From: Hominenteromicrobium sp964531265
GTDB lineage: Bacteria > Bacillota > Clostridia > Oscillospirales > Acutalibacteraceae
Assembly: GCA_964531265.1 (NCBI GenBank)
Contig: CAZHDW010000007.1
Location: 1-64,000 of the forward strand
DNA length: 64,000 bases
Direction: 5' to 3'
Shown here: positions 49,613 through 58,298 of the stretch, piece after piece
Numbering within the stretch: position 1 is the first letter of the stretch
Layout of the letters: each line of letters begins with the position of its first letter
The notes under the pieces: model-generated
What the model saw: the letters and a program-made list of their open reading frames with translations, nothing else
What the model was told of the DNA's origin: nothing
The model's database searches: none
Program-made: the position numbers and the translations under genes

Positions 49613-50368
49613 ATGAAGAGGGCTGTAGCCAAAAAGAAAAAGAACAGAAACTGGGGACGGATATTCACCATATCCGTTCTGATAAGCTTTATAGTGCCCG
49701 CCGGCTACCTGCTTGTCAGGATAATCGGCGGAGAGAGCCTCCCGGAAGGCGCCGGCGGACGAGTGCGTGAGGATTACGTGCTTATGCTGCTGCAATGCCT
49801 GCTCGGTGTTGCGGCGATACTGGTGCCGATAAAGATCATGCGCAGGTGGGATATTGAAATACCGCGCGTGATGTTCCTCATGTATATTGCGTTTTTGTAC
49901 TGCGCGATATTCCTAGGCGAGGTCAGAAGCTTTTACTACACTGTGCCGCATTGGGATACGATACTGCATACCTTCAGCGGCTCGATGCTCGGTGCGCTCG
50001 GCTTTTCCGTAGTGGCATTACTTAATAACACCGAGAAAATACCGATGAATCTTTCACCGTTTTTCGTCGCTGTTTTTGCCTTCTGCTTTGCCATGGCGCT
50101 CGGTGCAGTGTGGGAAATATACGAATTTTCCGCAGACTGTCTGCTTGGCACGAACATGCAGAAATTCGCCCTTGACGGCGGCGCTCCGCTTGTCGGACAG
50201 GAGGCTTTGCGCGATACCATGAAGGATATAATAGTCGATGCCATCGGCGCGCTCGTCACAAGCACGATAGGCTATATATCCATAAAGTATAAGACGGGCT
50301 GGATAGACCGACTGATGATACGTACGGGTCGCCACAAAAAAACAAAGGACGGAGAGAACCAGAAATGA
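49613..50368 (+). CDS. Multi-span membrane protein (YjdF/DUF2238-like)
   Basis: A 251-residue protein with about six to seven membrane helices. HTFSGSMLGALGF, then GAVWEIYEFSADCLLG and DTMKDIIVDAIGALV resemble the conserved histidine, glutamate and aspartate elements of YjdF/DUF2238 proteins, whose function is unknown. It overlaps the CPBP gene by four bases and lies close to htpG, so these genes may be cotranscribed. Confidence 0.7.
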   Translation: MKRAVAKKKKNRNWGRIFTISVLISFIVPAGYLLVRIIGGESLPEGAGGRVREDYVLMLLQCLLGVAAILVPIKIMRRWDIEIPRVMFLMYIAFLYCAIFLGEVRSFYYTVPHWDTILHTFSGSMLGALGFSVVALLNNTEKIPMNLSPFFVAVFAFCFAMALGAVWEIYEFSADCLLGTNMQKFALDGGAPLVGQEALRDTMKDIIVDAIGALVTSTIGYISIKYKTGWIDRLMIRTGRHKKTKDGENQK

Positions 50369-51417
50369 TGAATCAATATCCGCAGTATACCGAGTATAAT
50401 GACTTCGTGGCTGCACAAATGGCGGCTCAGGCTGAAAAGCAGGAGCGCAAAAGGCAGCAGAAAAGTATGCGCAGGGATGCATCACGCATTTCGCTGGCCG
50501 TTGTTGCGGCACTGCCGCTCAGCAGCATATTGTCGGCGCTTGCCGGAATATTTCTTGCATTGTGCGGCGTGAACCTTGCGGCGACCGTTGGCGGAATAAA
50601 CGGTATGCCGGCGCATCTGTACTATCTTCTGTCATCCATGATGACCTTTTTGACGATAGCTTTGCCGTTCATGCTGTTCATACTGGCCGGAGGGCGCAGG
50701 CTTGAGGACTCGATACTCGTCGAAAAGACGGGCGTGCTTAACGGCTTATTGCTCGCATTTGCAGGTTTGCTCATCTGCCTGCTCATGAATATCCCGGCTA
50801 ATCTGCTTTCCGGGCTCTTCGAGGATGCCGGGCTCAACGGCGCCTCAAACACTGCCGGTATGTCGGCGGATTCCCTTATAGAGCTGCTCTGCCTCTGCTT
50901 CAGCGTTGTGCTGGTGGCACCGGTTGCGGAGGAGTTTGCCTTTCGTGGAGTGACCGTGGCAGTTATGCGCCGCTGGGGTGACTGGCCCGCCGTGTTCTTC
51001 TCGGCTGTGATCTTCGCCCTTGCGCATTACAGCTTCCAGTCGCTGCCGGTCGTGTTCACCGGCGGCTTCATCATGGCACTTTTGTATGTGCTTACCAGAA
51101 ATATCTGGGTGAATATACTCGTGCATTTTCTCAATAATCTTATCGCCGTGCTGCCGATAATTGTGGGCTATTTTGCCGGCGAGGAGGCCGCAAACCTTGT
51201 GAATGAGTATTCCATGCCGGTCGTAATGGTGCTCGGTGTAATCGCGATAATCATTCTTGCCGCAAGGCATTTTACCGAAAAGCACAGACTTTCGTTCCAT
51301 TTTGAAAAGGGCGAGGCGGTTCGCAAAAAGGTGCTGTGGCTGTTCTGCAACCCGGGCTTTATCGTGTATTTTATAGTCTTTATCGTAATGGCGCTGAGGT
51401 CACTTTATGCCGTATAA
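50365..51417 (+). CDS. CPBP family intramembrane glutamic endopeptidase
   Basis: A 350-residue membrane protein with the CPBP/Abi motifs in order: EEFAFRG (two glutamates and arginine), FALAHYSFQ (histidine), and NILVHFLNN (histidine and asparagine). Relatives include the CAAX protease Rce1. The first 45 residues are polar and coiled. Substrate unknown; some family members confer self-immunity to bacteriocins, but no bacteriocin gene is near. It overlaps both neighbours (ATGA upstream; the tadA start lies inside its end). Confidence 0.88.
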   Translation: MMNQYPQYTEYNDFVAAQMAAQAEKQERKRQQKSMRRDASRISLAVVAALPLSSILSALAGIFLALCGVNLAATVGGINGMPAHLYYLLSSMMTFLTIALPFMLFILAGGRRLEDSILVEKTGVLNGLLLAFAGLLICLLMNIPANLLSGLFEDAGLNGASNTAGMSADSLIELLCLCFSVVLVAPVAEEFAFRGVTVAVMRRWGDWPAVFFSAVIFALAHYSFQSLPVVFTGGFIMALLYVLTRNIWVNILVHFLNNLIAVLPIIVGYFAGEEAANLVNEYSMPVVMVLGVIAIIILAARHFTEKHRLSFHFEKGEAVRKKVLWLFCNPGFIVYFIVFIVMALRSLYAV

Positions 51418-51886
51418 TGCAATGCGCGAAAGGGAATTCATACCGGATGAGCACTTCATGAGGCTTGCGCTTCAGCTTGCATGGGAGGCATATTCGGCGG
51501 ATGAGGTACCTGTTGGCGCCGTGGTTGTAAAGGACGGCGAGGTGATAGGCTGTGGCAGAAACCGCCGGGAGGAGAATAACAGCGTGCTCGGCCACGCCGA
51601 GCTGGAGGCCATGAGCATGGCTGCCAAAAGGCTCGGCACGTGGCGGCTTTCCGGCTGCACTCTGTATGTTACCCTTGAGCCCTGTCCGATGTGCGCAGGT
51701 GCCGCTGTGAATGCCCATGTGGAGCGCATAGTTTTCGGCGCCGAGGATGAAGCAATGGGCGCTTGTGGAACGGCTGTGTCCGTTACCGATCTGCCCCGTG
51801 CGTTTCGACCGAAGCTTTTTCGCGGAGCGCTGGCTGAGGAATGCGCTGCACTTATGCGGAACTTTTTTGCAGAGAAAAGAAAATAA
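51407..51886 (+). CDS. tadA: tRNA adenosine(34) deaminase
   Basis: A 159-residue deaminase that makes inosine at the tRNA wobble position. The zinc motif GHAELEAM (catalytic glutamate) near residue 62 and LEPCPMCAGAAV near 92 are complete, followed by FGAEDEAMGACGT. ATG 51407 is preferred (GAGG 7 bases upstream), which makes the gene overlap the CPBP gene by 11 bases; the methionine at residue 6 is an alternative. Confidence 0.93.
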   Translation: MPYNAMREREFIPDEHFMRLALQLAWEAYSADEVPVGAVVVKDGEVIGCGRNRREENNSVLGHAELEAMSMAAKRLGTWRLSGCTLYVTLEPCPMCAGAAVNAHVERIVFGAEDEAMGACGTAVSVTDLPRAFRPKLFRGALAEECAALMRNFFAEKRK

Positions 51887-51892
51887 AAAAGC

Positions 51893-51928
51893 AAAAATGC
51901 CTGAGGCTGTGAAAAGCCTCAGGCATTT
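51893..51928 (-). terminator. Terminator of the CorC/HlyC-type gene
   Basis: A perfect 14-bp stem (51895-51908 with 51915-51928) with TTTTT on the minus strand; it probably ends tadA transcription as well. Confidence 0.87.
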
Positions 51929-51945
51929 GTATATTACGGATATTA

Positions 51946-53208
51946 TCAGTCGTCGTCTTCGGTTTTGTCCTCTTTGGGATTCACCGTGATGCGTACAAGC
52001 GTTGCACGCTGCGATTCGGTTTCTTCAACCACCACGTGAAGATTCTTATAATCGAAGCTGTCGCCCTTCTCGGGTATGCGGTCAAGCTGAGCTATGACCC
52101 AGCCGTTTATGGTGGAGGCATCCTCTTCGGCATCTATATCGAAGAATTCGAAGGTCTTGTAAAGCTCTGTGGAGCAGTCAACGAGGTACACATTGTCGCT
52201 GACCTTCTTGAAGGACTCAACTATCTCGTCGTGCTCATCCCAGATTTCGCCGACAAGCTCCTCAAGAATATCCTCAAGCGTTATAATGCCCTCGGTGCCG
52301 CCGAATTCATCGACGATGACGGCAAAATGCGTCTTGTTCTGCTGCAAAAGACGGAGCAGCGCGGATATCTTCATTGAGGGCGGAACGAACTCAACGGGCT
52401 TGATGATGGATTCCAGCGGTGCGCCGGTGCGCAGTACGTAATTGTGGAAATCCTTTTCGTTTATTATACCTGTTATGCGGTCAATAGTTTCTTCATATAC
52501 GGGCAGTCTGGAGAAGCCGGTCTCTATGAACAACTGGGTCACGTGCTCAACATCCATATCGGACGAGATGGCACATACATCAACTCGCGGTGTGAAAATA
52601 TCTATACATTCAAGGTCGTCAAATTCGATGACGTTGTGTATCAGCTCGCTCTCGTTTTCGTTGATGCCGCCGTCGTGCTCGGCCTCTTCAACGATTGTCA
52701 ACAGCTCGCTTTCGGATATCGTACGGTCGGAGGATACATTGAAAAACTTGTTTACGCCCTTCTTGATGCCGACGAGCATGAAGTTGATGGGCTTGAAAAC
52801 ATAGATGAGAACATTGATGATCGGCGCGGAGAACATTGCGAAGCTTTCCGGAGATTCCTTTGCTATGCTCTTCGGCGTTACCTCACCGCAGATGAGGATA
52901 ACGATGGTCATTACGACTGTGGAGAGTGTAGCACCCTTATCAGCGAACCACTGTATGAAAAGCACCGTCGCAAGAGATGAAGCGCAGATGTTCACTATGT
53001 TGTTTCCGACAAGTATCGATGAGATCAGCTCGTCGTAGTTTTCGGCAAGCTTATATGCAAGCTTGGCGCGGCTGTTTCCGTCCTCCGCCATGTTCTTGAG
53101 CCTTACGCGGCTGAGCGAGGAAAACGCGGTCTCCGTTGCCGAAAAATAGGCCGAGCATACGACCATGATCAGTATCGTGATAACTAACCCTGTACTGTGA
53201 CTGTCCAT
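51946..53208 (-). CDS. CorC/HlyC (CNNM-like) family transporter or regulator
   Basis: A 420-residue protein: DUF21/CNNM membrane domain (about 1-195; the FSATETAFSSLSRVR segment near 20 is diagnostic), a CBS pair (about 210-330; FTPRVDV, RITGIINEKDF, DEFGGTEGIITLEDILEE), and the C-terminal CorC_HlyC domain. Characterised relatives export Mg2+ or regulate its transport. ATG 53208 is used; GAAAGG lies somewhat far (about 14 bases). The name hemolysin is historical. Confidence 0.9.
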   Translation of the reverse strand: MDSHSTGLVITILIMVVCSAYFSATETAFSSLSRVRLKNMAEDGNSRAKLAYKLAENYDELISSILVGNNIVNICASSLATVLFIQWFADKGATLSTVVMTIVILICGEVTPKSIAKESPESFAMFSAPIINVLIYVFKPINFMLVGIKKGVNKFFNVSSDRTISESELLTIVEEAEHDGGINENESELIHNVIEFDDLECIDIFTPRVDVCAISSDMDVEHVTQLFIETGFSRLPVYEETIDRITGIINEKDFHNYVLRTGAPLESIIKPVEFVPPSMKISALLRLLQQNKTHFAVIVDEFGGTEGIITLEDILEELVGEIWDEHDEIVESFKKVSDNVYLVDCSTELYKTFEFFDIDAEEDASTINGWVIAQLDRIPEKGDSFDYKNLHVVVEETESQRATLVRITVNPKEDKTEDDD

Positions 53209-53360
53209 TTGAAAAAAACTTACCTTTCTCTGTTCAATGATTTGCCGCGGCCACATGCCACTTGGCAGATATGTCCACATATCATAGCATATATTTGTGA
53301 AAAATGCAAATCGGATTTGTAAATGATCTTATATGAACGATCTTATTTGAAACGCTGCAC

Positions 53361-53389
53361 TTGAAATCCGCAGAATATTACTGTATGAT
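53361..53389 (+). promoter_or_regulatory. Promoter of the Tet(M)-like GTPase gene
   Basis: TTGAAA (53361-53366), 17 bp, TATGAT (53384-53389). The leader is only about 30 nt, so there is no room for the attenuator found before tet(M). Confidence 0.72.
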
Positions 53390-53425
53390 AAAATAATTGA
53401 GTTGTATGATTCGGGGTAGATTCAA

Positions 53426-55360
53426 ATGGGAGAGAAACGAAAGCTAAACATAGGAATTCTTGCTCACGTAGACGCAGGAAAGACCAGCCTGACAGAGCAA
53501 CTGCTGTTTTTGGGCGGTGCACTGCGCACTGCCGGTGCGGTGGATCAGGGCACGGCACAGACCGATTCGCTTGCTGTGGAGCAGGCACGGGGAATATCGG
53601 TAAAGACGGCAGATGCCGTGCTTGAGACCGAAAGGGCGATAATCAATATAATAGATACTCCGGGCCATGCCGATTTTATCAGCGAGGTGGAGCGTGCACT
53701 CTCCGTGCTTGACTGCGCCGTTGTGGTGGTCTCGGCCGTTGAGGGCATACAGGCGCAGACGGAGATATTGCTGAATGCAGTACAGGAAATGGAGCTGCCA
53801 TGCGTGCTGTTTGTGAATAAGACAGACCGTGCCGGAAGCGATTATGAAAATGTGTGCGCCGAGCTTGCGGAGCAGCTTTCCGGGCGCAGCCTGCTGAATG
53901 TGAACAGACCGGAGAACGAGGGCGATATCGGTGTACAGGTAGTACCGGATGCCGACTTAACGGAAAATGCCGTGATGCTTACTGGGGATGAAGAGTTGCT
54001 CGAGAGCTTCATCATGGGTGACGAGCCGGAGACGGCGGATACGATACTTCGCGCCATGCAAAACGGTGCTGTTCCGGTGCTTTGCGGCTCATCAAAGACG
54101 GGTGTGGGATGCAGGGAAATGCTCGACCTGCTGTGCACGTCCGTGCCGACGGTGAGCCTTGACGACGAGGAATTCTGCGCCGGAGTTTTCCGTGTGGAGC
54201 ACGATAAGCAGCTTGGAAAGCTCTGCCACGTGCGTATTTTTTCAGGAAGCTTGCAACCGAGGCAGAGTATATACCTGCCGCGAGTTGATAAGGAGGAGAA
54301 GGTCGGCGGTATCCGCCGCCCGATGGGACGCAGACAGACCGACGTGACCTCGGCATGCGCCGGTGACATAGCTGTACTGTTCGGACTTAGCGATGTGCGC
54401 GCCGGGGATATCCTCGGCAGGGGCACGCCGCCGAGAAAGGGCACTGCATTGGCGGTACCGCTGCTGACGGTAAAGGCAGAGCCTGAAAAGCCGGATGAGC
54501 TGATGGCGCTGGTTTCGGCGCTGAATGCACTGTCCGACGAGGATCCCATGCTGCATTTTCTGTGGATACGGGACAAGCAGGAGATACAGCTCAGAATAGT
54601 GGGCAAAATACAGCTTGAGATATTGAGTGAGCTGCTGCTTGAGCGCTATGGCCTCAGGGCGAAATTCTCAGCACCGTCGGTCATTTATAAGGAAACTCCG
54701 ACCACTGCCGGAGAAGGCTTCGATGCATATCTCTCGCCGAAGCCGTGCTGGGCGATACTGAAATTCCTGATAGAGCCCCTGCCGCGCGGCTCCGGGCTTG
54801 TATATGAATCCAAAACGTCCCCGTCGCGCCTCATGTACAGATATCAGCACCATGTTGAGACAGCTGTTCCGGAGGCTCTGACGCAGGGCATGTACGGTTG
54901 GGAGGTGACCGATCTTAAGGTCACGCTGATAGACGGTGAGAATCACCACGTGCATACGCATCCTCTGGATTTCTTCGTCTGCACGCCCATGGCGATAATG
55001 GATGGCCTGAGAAATTGCGGTACAACGCTGCTTGAGCCGATATTGAAGGTCAGGTTTACATTTGATGCCGGACTTTCGGGGCGTGTTATCGGCCTGATAC
55101 AGAACGTGCGCGGCGTTATGCTTGAGCAATATGTGCGCGGCGACAGGCAGACCATAATAGCCGAGATACCCGTGGCGGACAGCCTTGAGATGCCAGTGGA
55201 GTTTGCAAAGCTGACCTCCGGCCGCGGAAATATGGCCTCGAGCTTCTCACACTACGCGCCCTGTCAGCCTGGCTTTGTTGCAATAAGAGAGCGTATCGGT
55301 ACGGATCCGCTCGATCGCCCGAAATTTATTCTCGATAAGAGAAACGCACTTTCGAGCTGA
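53426..55360 (+). CDS. Tet(M)/EF-G-like ribosomal protection GTPase
   Basis: A 644-residue translational GTPase of the Tet(M)/Tet(W) type: G1 AHVDAGKT (13-20), G3 DTPGH (near 75), G4 NKTD (near 129), and the EF-G-like domains II-V. The start RKLNIGILAHVDAGKTSLTE and the length match ribosomal protection proteins, which remove tetracycline from ribosomes, and not EF-G (about 690-700). Many surface positions differ from acquired tet genes and its base composition looks like its neighbours, so it is more likely a resident paralogue; resistance is unproven. GGGG at 6-8 bases precedes the ATG. Confidence 0.82.
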   Translation: MGEKRKLNIGILAHVDAGKTSLTEQLLFLGGALRTAGAVDQGTAQTDSLAVEQARGISVKTADAVLETERAIINIIDTPGHADFISEVERALSVLDCAVVVVSAVEGIQAQTEILLNAVQEMELPCVLFVNKTDRAGSDYENVCAELAEQLSGRSLLNVNRPENEGDIGVQVVPDADLTENAVMLTGDEELLESFIMGDEPETADTILRAMQNGAVPVLCGSSKTGVGCREMLDLLCTSVPTVSLDDEEFCAGVFRVEHDKQLGKLCHVRIFSGSLQPRQSIYLPRVDKEEKVGGIRRPMGRRQTDVTSACAGDIAVLFGLSDVRAGDILGRGTPPRKGTALAVPLLTVKAEPEKPDELMALVSALNALSDEDPMLHFLWIRDKQEIQLRIVGKIQLEILSELLLERYGLRAKFSAPSVIYKETPTTAGEGFDAYLSPKPCWAILKFLIEPLPRGSGLVYESKTSPSRLMYRYQHHVETAVPEALTQGMYGWEVTDLKVTLIDGENHHVHTHPLDFFVCTPMAIMDGLRNCGTTLLEPILKVRFTFDAGLSGRVIGLIQNVRGVMLEQYVRGDRQTIIAEIPVADSLEMPVEFAKLTSGRGNMASSFSHYAPCQPGFVAIRERIGTDPLDRPKFILDKRNALSS

Positions 55361-55427
55361 CCTCACAATATTTACAGTATGGATCCGCCGACAGAGCTTT
55401 AGGGCGGAGCGAGGAAGGAAACGATTT

Positions 55428-56684
55428 ATGAACTATACTGAAAATCAGATAATACCCGAGCGAACACTCCTTGTTGCGCTTGATACGGGTGAATACGATG
55501 CCGAAAGCTCCTTGAACGAGCTTTGGGAGCTTACAAAGAGCAGCGGCGCTCAGCCGATTGCAACCATCACGCAGAAGAGACCCTCCCCGGAGACCGCTAC
55601 CTGTGTCGGCAGCGGTATGGTGCAGGAGATACGGGAATTCTGCGAGAATAATGAGATAGAGCTGATAATCTTTGACAGAGAGCTGACCCCCACGCAGATC
55701 AGAAACCTCGAGCAGGGTACGGATGTGCGCGTGGTGGACAGAACCATGCTGATACTGGATATTTTCGCACAGCGTGCTCAGAGCAAGGCAGGTAAGGTAC
55801 AGGTAGAGGTGGCACAGCTCAAATATCTTCTGCCGCGTCTGTCCGGCAAGGGCGTGGCGCTTTCAAGGCTCGGCGGCGGCATAGGCACGCGCGGCCCTGG
55901 CGAAACAAAGCTTGAGAGTGACCGTCGACATATACGAAGACGTATAGAGGCCTTGAAGGAGCAGCTTGCAAGGCTTGAAAACAGCAGACAGGAGATACAG
56001 CGCCGCCGCAAAAAGGACGGCACTGTGACAGTGGCTCTTGTCGGTTATACAAATGCCGGCAAATCCACGCTGATGAATCTCTTGACAGAGGCCGGAGTGC
56101 TGGCTGAGGATAAGCTGTTCGCAACGCTCGATCCCACCGCGCGCGCCTTAAAGCTTCCCGGCGGAAAGACCGTTATGCTCATTGATACCGTCGGCCTTGT
56201 CCGCCGTCTGCCGCATCATCTTGTTGAGGCTTTTAAATCCACCTTGGAGCAGGCTGCCACTGCGGATATCATACTGAATGTCTGCGATGCCTCCAGCCCC
56301 GAAGCCCGTGTGCATCTTGATGTCACAAATGAGATATTGCAGAGCCTCGGCTGCGGCGAGAGACCCGTAATACCCGTGCTGAATAAATGGGATCTTGTGG
56401 AATCCTCCGATGAGGCCGTGCGTGTGCCGGGCGCTGTCAGAATAAGTGCGCTGAAAAACGAGGGCATTGACGAGCTTTTACAGGCCGTTGAGGATGCGCT
56501 GCCCGTAAAGGCCGTGGAGGTCAGGGCCATGCTGCCCTTTGCAAAGACCGGCATTGCAGCACAGCTAAGGCACGTGGGTGCTCTGCTCAGCGAGGAATAT
56601 ACTGAAAACGGACTTCTCATTTCGGCAAAGGTGGAGCCGAAGGAACTTGCACTTGTCGAGCCGTATCTTTTGTCTGATGAATAA
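55428..56684 (+). CDS. hflX: GTPase HflX
   Basis: A 418-residue GTPase with the N-terminal HflX domain (SGAQPIATITQKR, GSGMVQEIREF), the glycine-rich GGGIGTRGPGETKLE linker near residues 150-165, and the G domain: VGYTNAGKSTLMN (near 205), LIDTVG, NKWD near 328. HflX splits stalled 70S and 100S ribosomes under stress. GAGGAAGGAAACGA precedes the ATG. It follows the Tet(M)-like gene by 67 bp without a clear terminator; both proteins act on the ribosome. Confidence 0.94.
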   Translation: MNYTENQIIPERTLLVALDTGEYDAESSLNELWELTKSSGAQPIATITQKRPSPETATCVGSGMVQEIREFCENNEIELIIFDRELTPTQIRNLEQGTDVRVVDRTMLILDIFAQRAQSKAGKVQVEVAQLKYLLPRLSGKGVALSRLGGGIGTRGPGETKLESDRRHIRRRIEALKEQLARLENSRQEIQRRRKKDGTVTVALVGYTNAGKSTLMNLLTEAGVLAEDKLFATLDPTARALKLPGGKTVMLIDTVGLVRRLPHHLVEAFKSTLEQAATADIILNVCDASSPEARVHLDVTNEILQSLGCGERPVIPVLNKWDLVESSDEAVRVPGAVRISALKNEGIDELLQAVEDALPVKAVEVRAMLPFAKTGIAAQLRHVGALLSEEYTENGLLISAKVEPKELALVEPYLLSDE

Positions 56685-56817
56685 TTATACACTCAATGAA
56701 TATTATGCGGAGTATGCATCGGGGAATGAATACAAATGGTTGAAAACACATTGATTTACGCCTAAAAACCGAGAAAAATGCCTGTTTTCTTATGTCAAAA
56801 TGACCATTTTTAAAAAA

Positions 56818-56907
56818 CTTGAATATTTATGCAGAAAAGACTTGATTTTTTGAAAAAGAGGTGTATAATTATAATCGTTCCGTGAAAGGAATGAATAAAA
56901 ATGTAGA
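56818..56907 (+). promoter_or_regulatory. argG promoter with two ARG boxes
   Basis: TTGATT (56842-56847), 16 bp, TATAAT (56864-56869). CTTGAATATTTATGCAGA (56818-56835) upstream and AATGAATAAAAATGTAGA (56890-56907) in the leader match the ArgR/AhrC box pattern (TGAATAWWWATNCA), the second very closely. Arginine-dependent repression of argGHF is predicted. The 276-bp gap upstream of argG shows no other gene. Confidence 0.74.
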
Positions 56908-56960
56908 TTCACCATCGGCACGGATATGCCGGGGCGGTAATAAGAAAAGAGGAAATCATC

Positions 56961-58190
56961 ATGGCAAAGGAAATTAAAAAGGTAGTTCTTGCATACTCCG
57001 GCGGATTGGATACATCCATTATTATTCCGTGGCTCAAGGAAAATTACAACAACTGTGAGGTCATCGCAGTTTCCGGTGATGTCGGACAGGGCACTGAGCT
57101 TGACGGCCTTGAGGAAAAAGCTATAAAGACCGGCGCTTCCAAACTCTACATTGAGGATTTGAAGCAGGATTACATCGAAAACTACATCTGGCCCTGCCTT
57201 AAGGCCGATGCTAAATATGAGGACTATCTTCTCGGCACATCCCATGCACGTCCGTGCATTGCAAAGCGTCTCGTAGAGATCGCAAAGGCAGAGGGCGCCG
57301 ACGCCATTTGCCATGGTTGCACGGGTAAGGGCAACGACCAGGTTCGTTTTGAGCTTTCAATAAAGGCCTTCGCACCGGATATGAAGATCATCGCTCCGTG
57401 GAGAGAGTGGTCTATAAAGTCCAGAGACGAAGAGATCGATTATGCAGAGGCACACAATATACCGCTGAAAATCAACCGTGAGACAAACTACTCCAAGGAT
57501 AAGAACATCTGGCATCTTTCCCATGAGGGTATGGACCTTGAGTTCCCGTCAAATGAGCCGCAGTACAATAAGCCCGGCTTCCTCGAGCTCGGCGTATCCC
57601 CGGAGCAGGCACCGGACGTTCCCACATATGTCACTATCCACTTTGAAAAGGGTGTACCGACCGCTGTTGACGGCGTAGAGATGGGTGCTGTTGAGCTTGT
57701 AACAAAGCTGAATGAGATCGGCGGCGCAAACGGCGTCGGACTGCTCGATATTGTTGAGAACAGACTGGTCGGCATGAAGAGCCGCGGCGTTTACGAAACA
57801 CCGGCCGGCACCATCCTCTACAAGGCACACAATGTGCTTGAGACGATCACACTCGACAAGGAGACCTTCCATTATCTCGAGAATACCATCGGCCCGAAGA
57901 TGGCCGACCTCACATATAACGGCCAGTGGTTCACTCCGCTGCGCGAGGCTATCTGCGCCTTCGTAGATAAGGTGAACGAGGTAGTTACGGGCGATGTTAA
58001 GCTCAAGCTCTATAAGGGCAACATCATCAACGCAGGCGTCACCTCTCCGTACACACTGTATGATGAGGAGATCGCAACCTTCGATGAGGATGAGGTTTAC
58101 GACCAGAAGGATTCCGCAGGCTTCATCAATCTGTTCGGACTGCCGATTAAGGTTCAGGCTCAGATGAAGGCAAAGAACAACATGGAATGA
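56961..58190 (+). CDS. argG: Argininosuccinate synthase
   Basis: A 409-residue enzyme joining citrulline and aspartate with ATP. The ATP loop is AYSGGLDTS (residues 11-19), followed by GDVGQG, and GCTGKGNDQVRFE near 115-127 binds citrulline and aspartate. Length is typical. AGAGGAA precedes the ATG. It begins the argG-argH-argF cluster, the last steps to arginine from ornithine. Other arg genes are not in the window. Confidence 0.97.
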   Translation: MAKEIKKVVLAYSGGLDTSIIIPWLKENYNNCEVIAVSGDVGQGTELDGLEEKAIKTGASKLYIEDLKQDYIENYIWPCLKADAKYEDYLLGTSHARPCIAKRLVEIAKAEGADAICHGCTGKGNDQVRFELSIKAFAPDMKIIAPWREWSIKSRDEEIDYAEAHNIPLKINRETNYSKDKNIWHLSHEGMDLEFPSNEPQYNKPGFLELGVSPEQAPDVPTYVTIHFEKGVPTAVDGVEMGAVELVTKLNEIGGANGVGLLDIVENRLVGMKSRGVYETPAGTILYKAHNVLETITLDKETFHYLENTIGPKMADLTYNGQWFTPLREAICAFVDKVNEVVTGDVKLKLYKGNIINAGVTSPYTLYDEEIATFDEDEVYDQKDSAGFINLFGLPIKVQAQMKAKNNME

Positions 58191-58207
58191 TTTCAGAATA
58201 AGGCTTA

Positions 58208-58234
58208 GGGTGGGCAAGAGCTGCCCGCCCTTTT
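58208..58234 (+). terminator. Hairpin between argG and argH, possible partial terminator
   Basis: GGGTGGGCA (58208-58216) pairs with TGCCCGCCC (58222-58230), one G-T, then TTTT. It may set a lower level for argH and argF or mark a processing site. Confidence 0.68.
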
Positions 58235-58298
58235 CCGGCATTTTCTGATTTAACTTATAAATCGCGGGCGAAAGTCTTTTGCGGAAAGGAAAAGAATT

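Noticed and set aside
53281..53425. Attenuation leader peptide upstream of the Tet(M)-like gene
   Set aside because: The predicted transcript start leaves only about 30 nt; no leader ORF or terminator hairpin is present.
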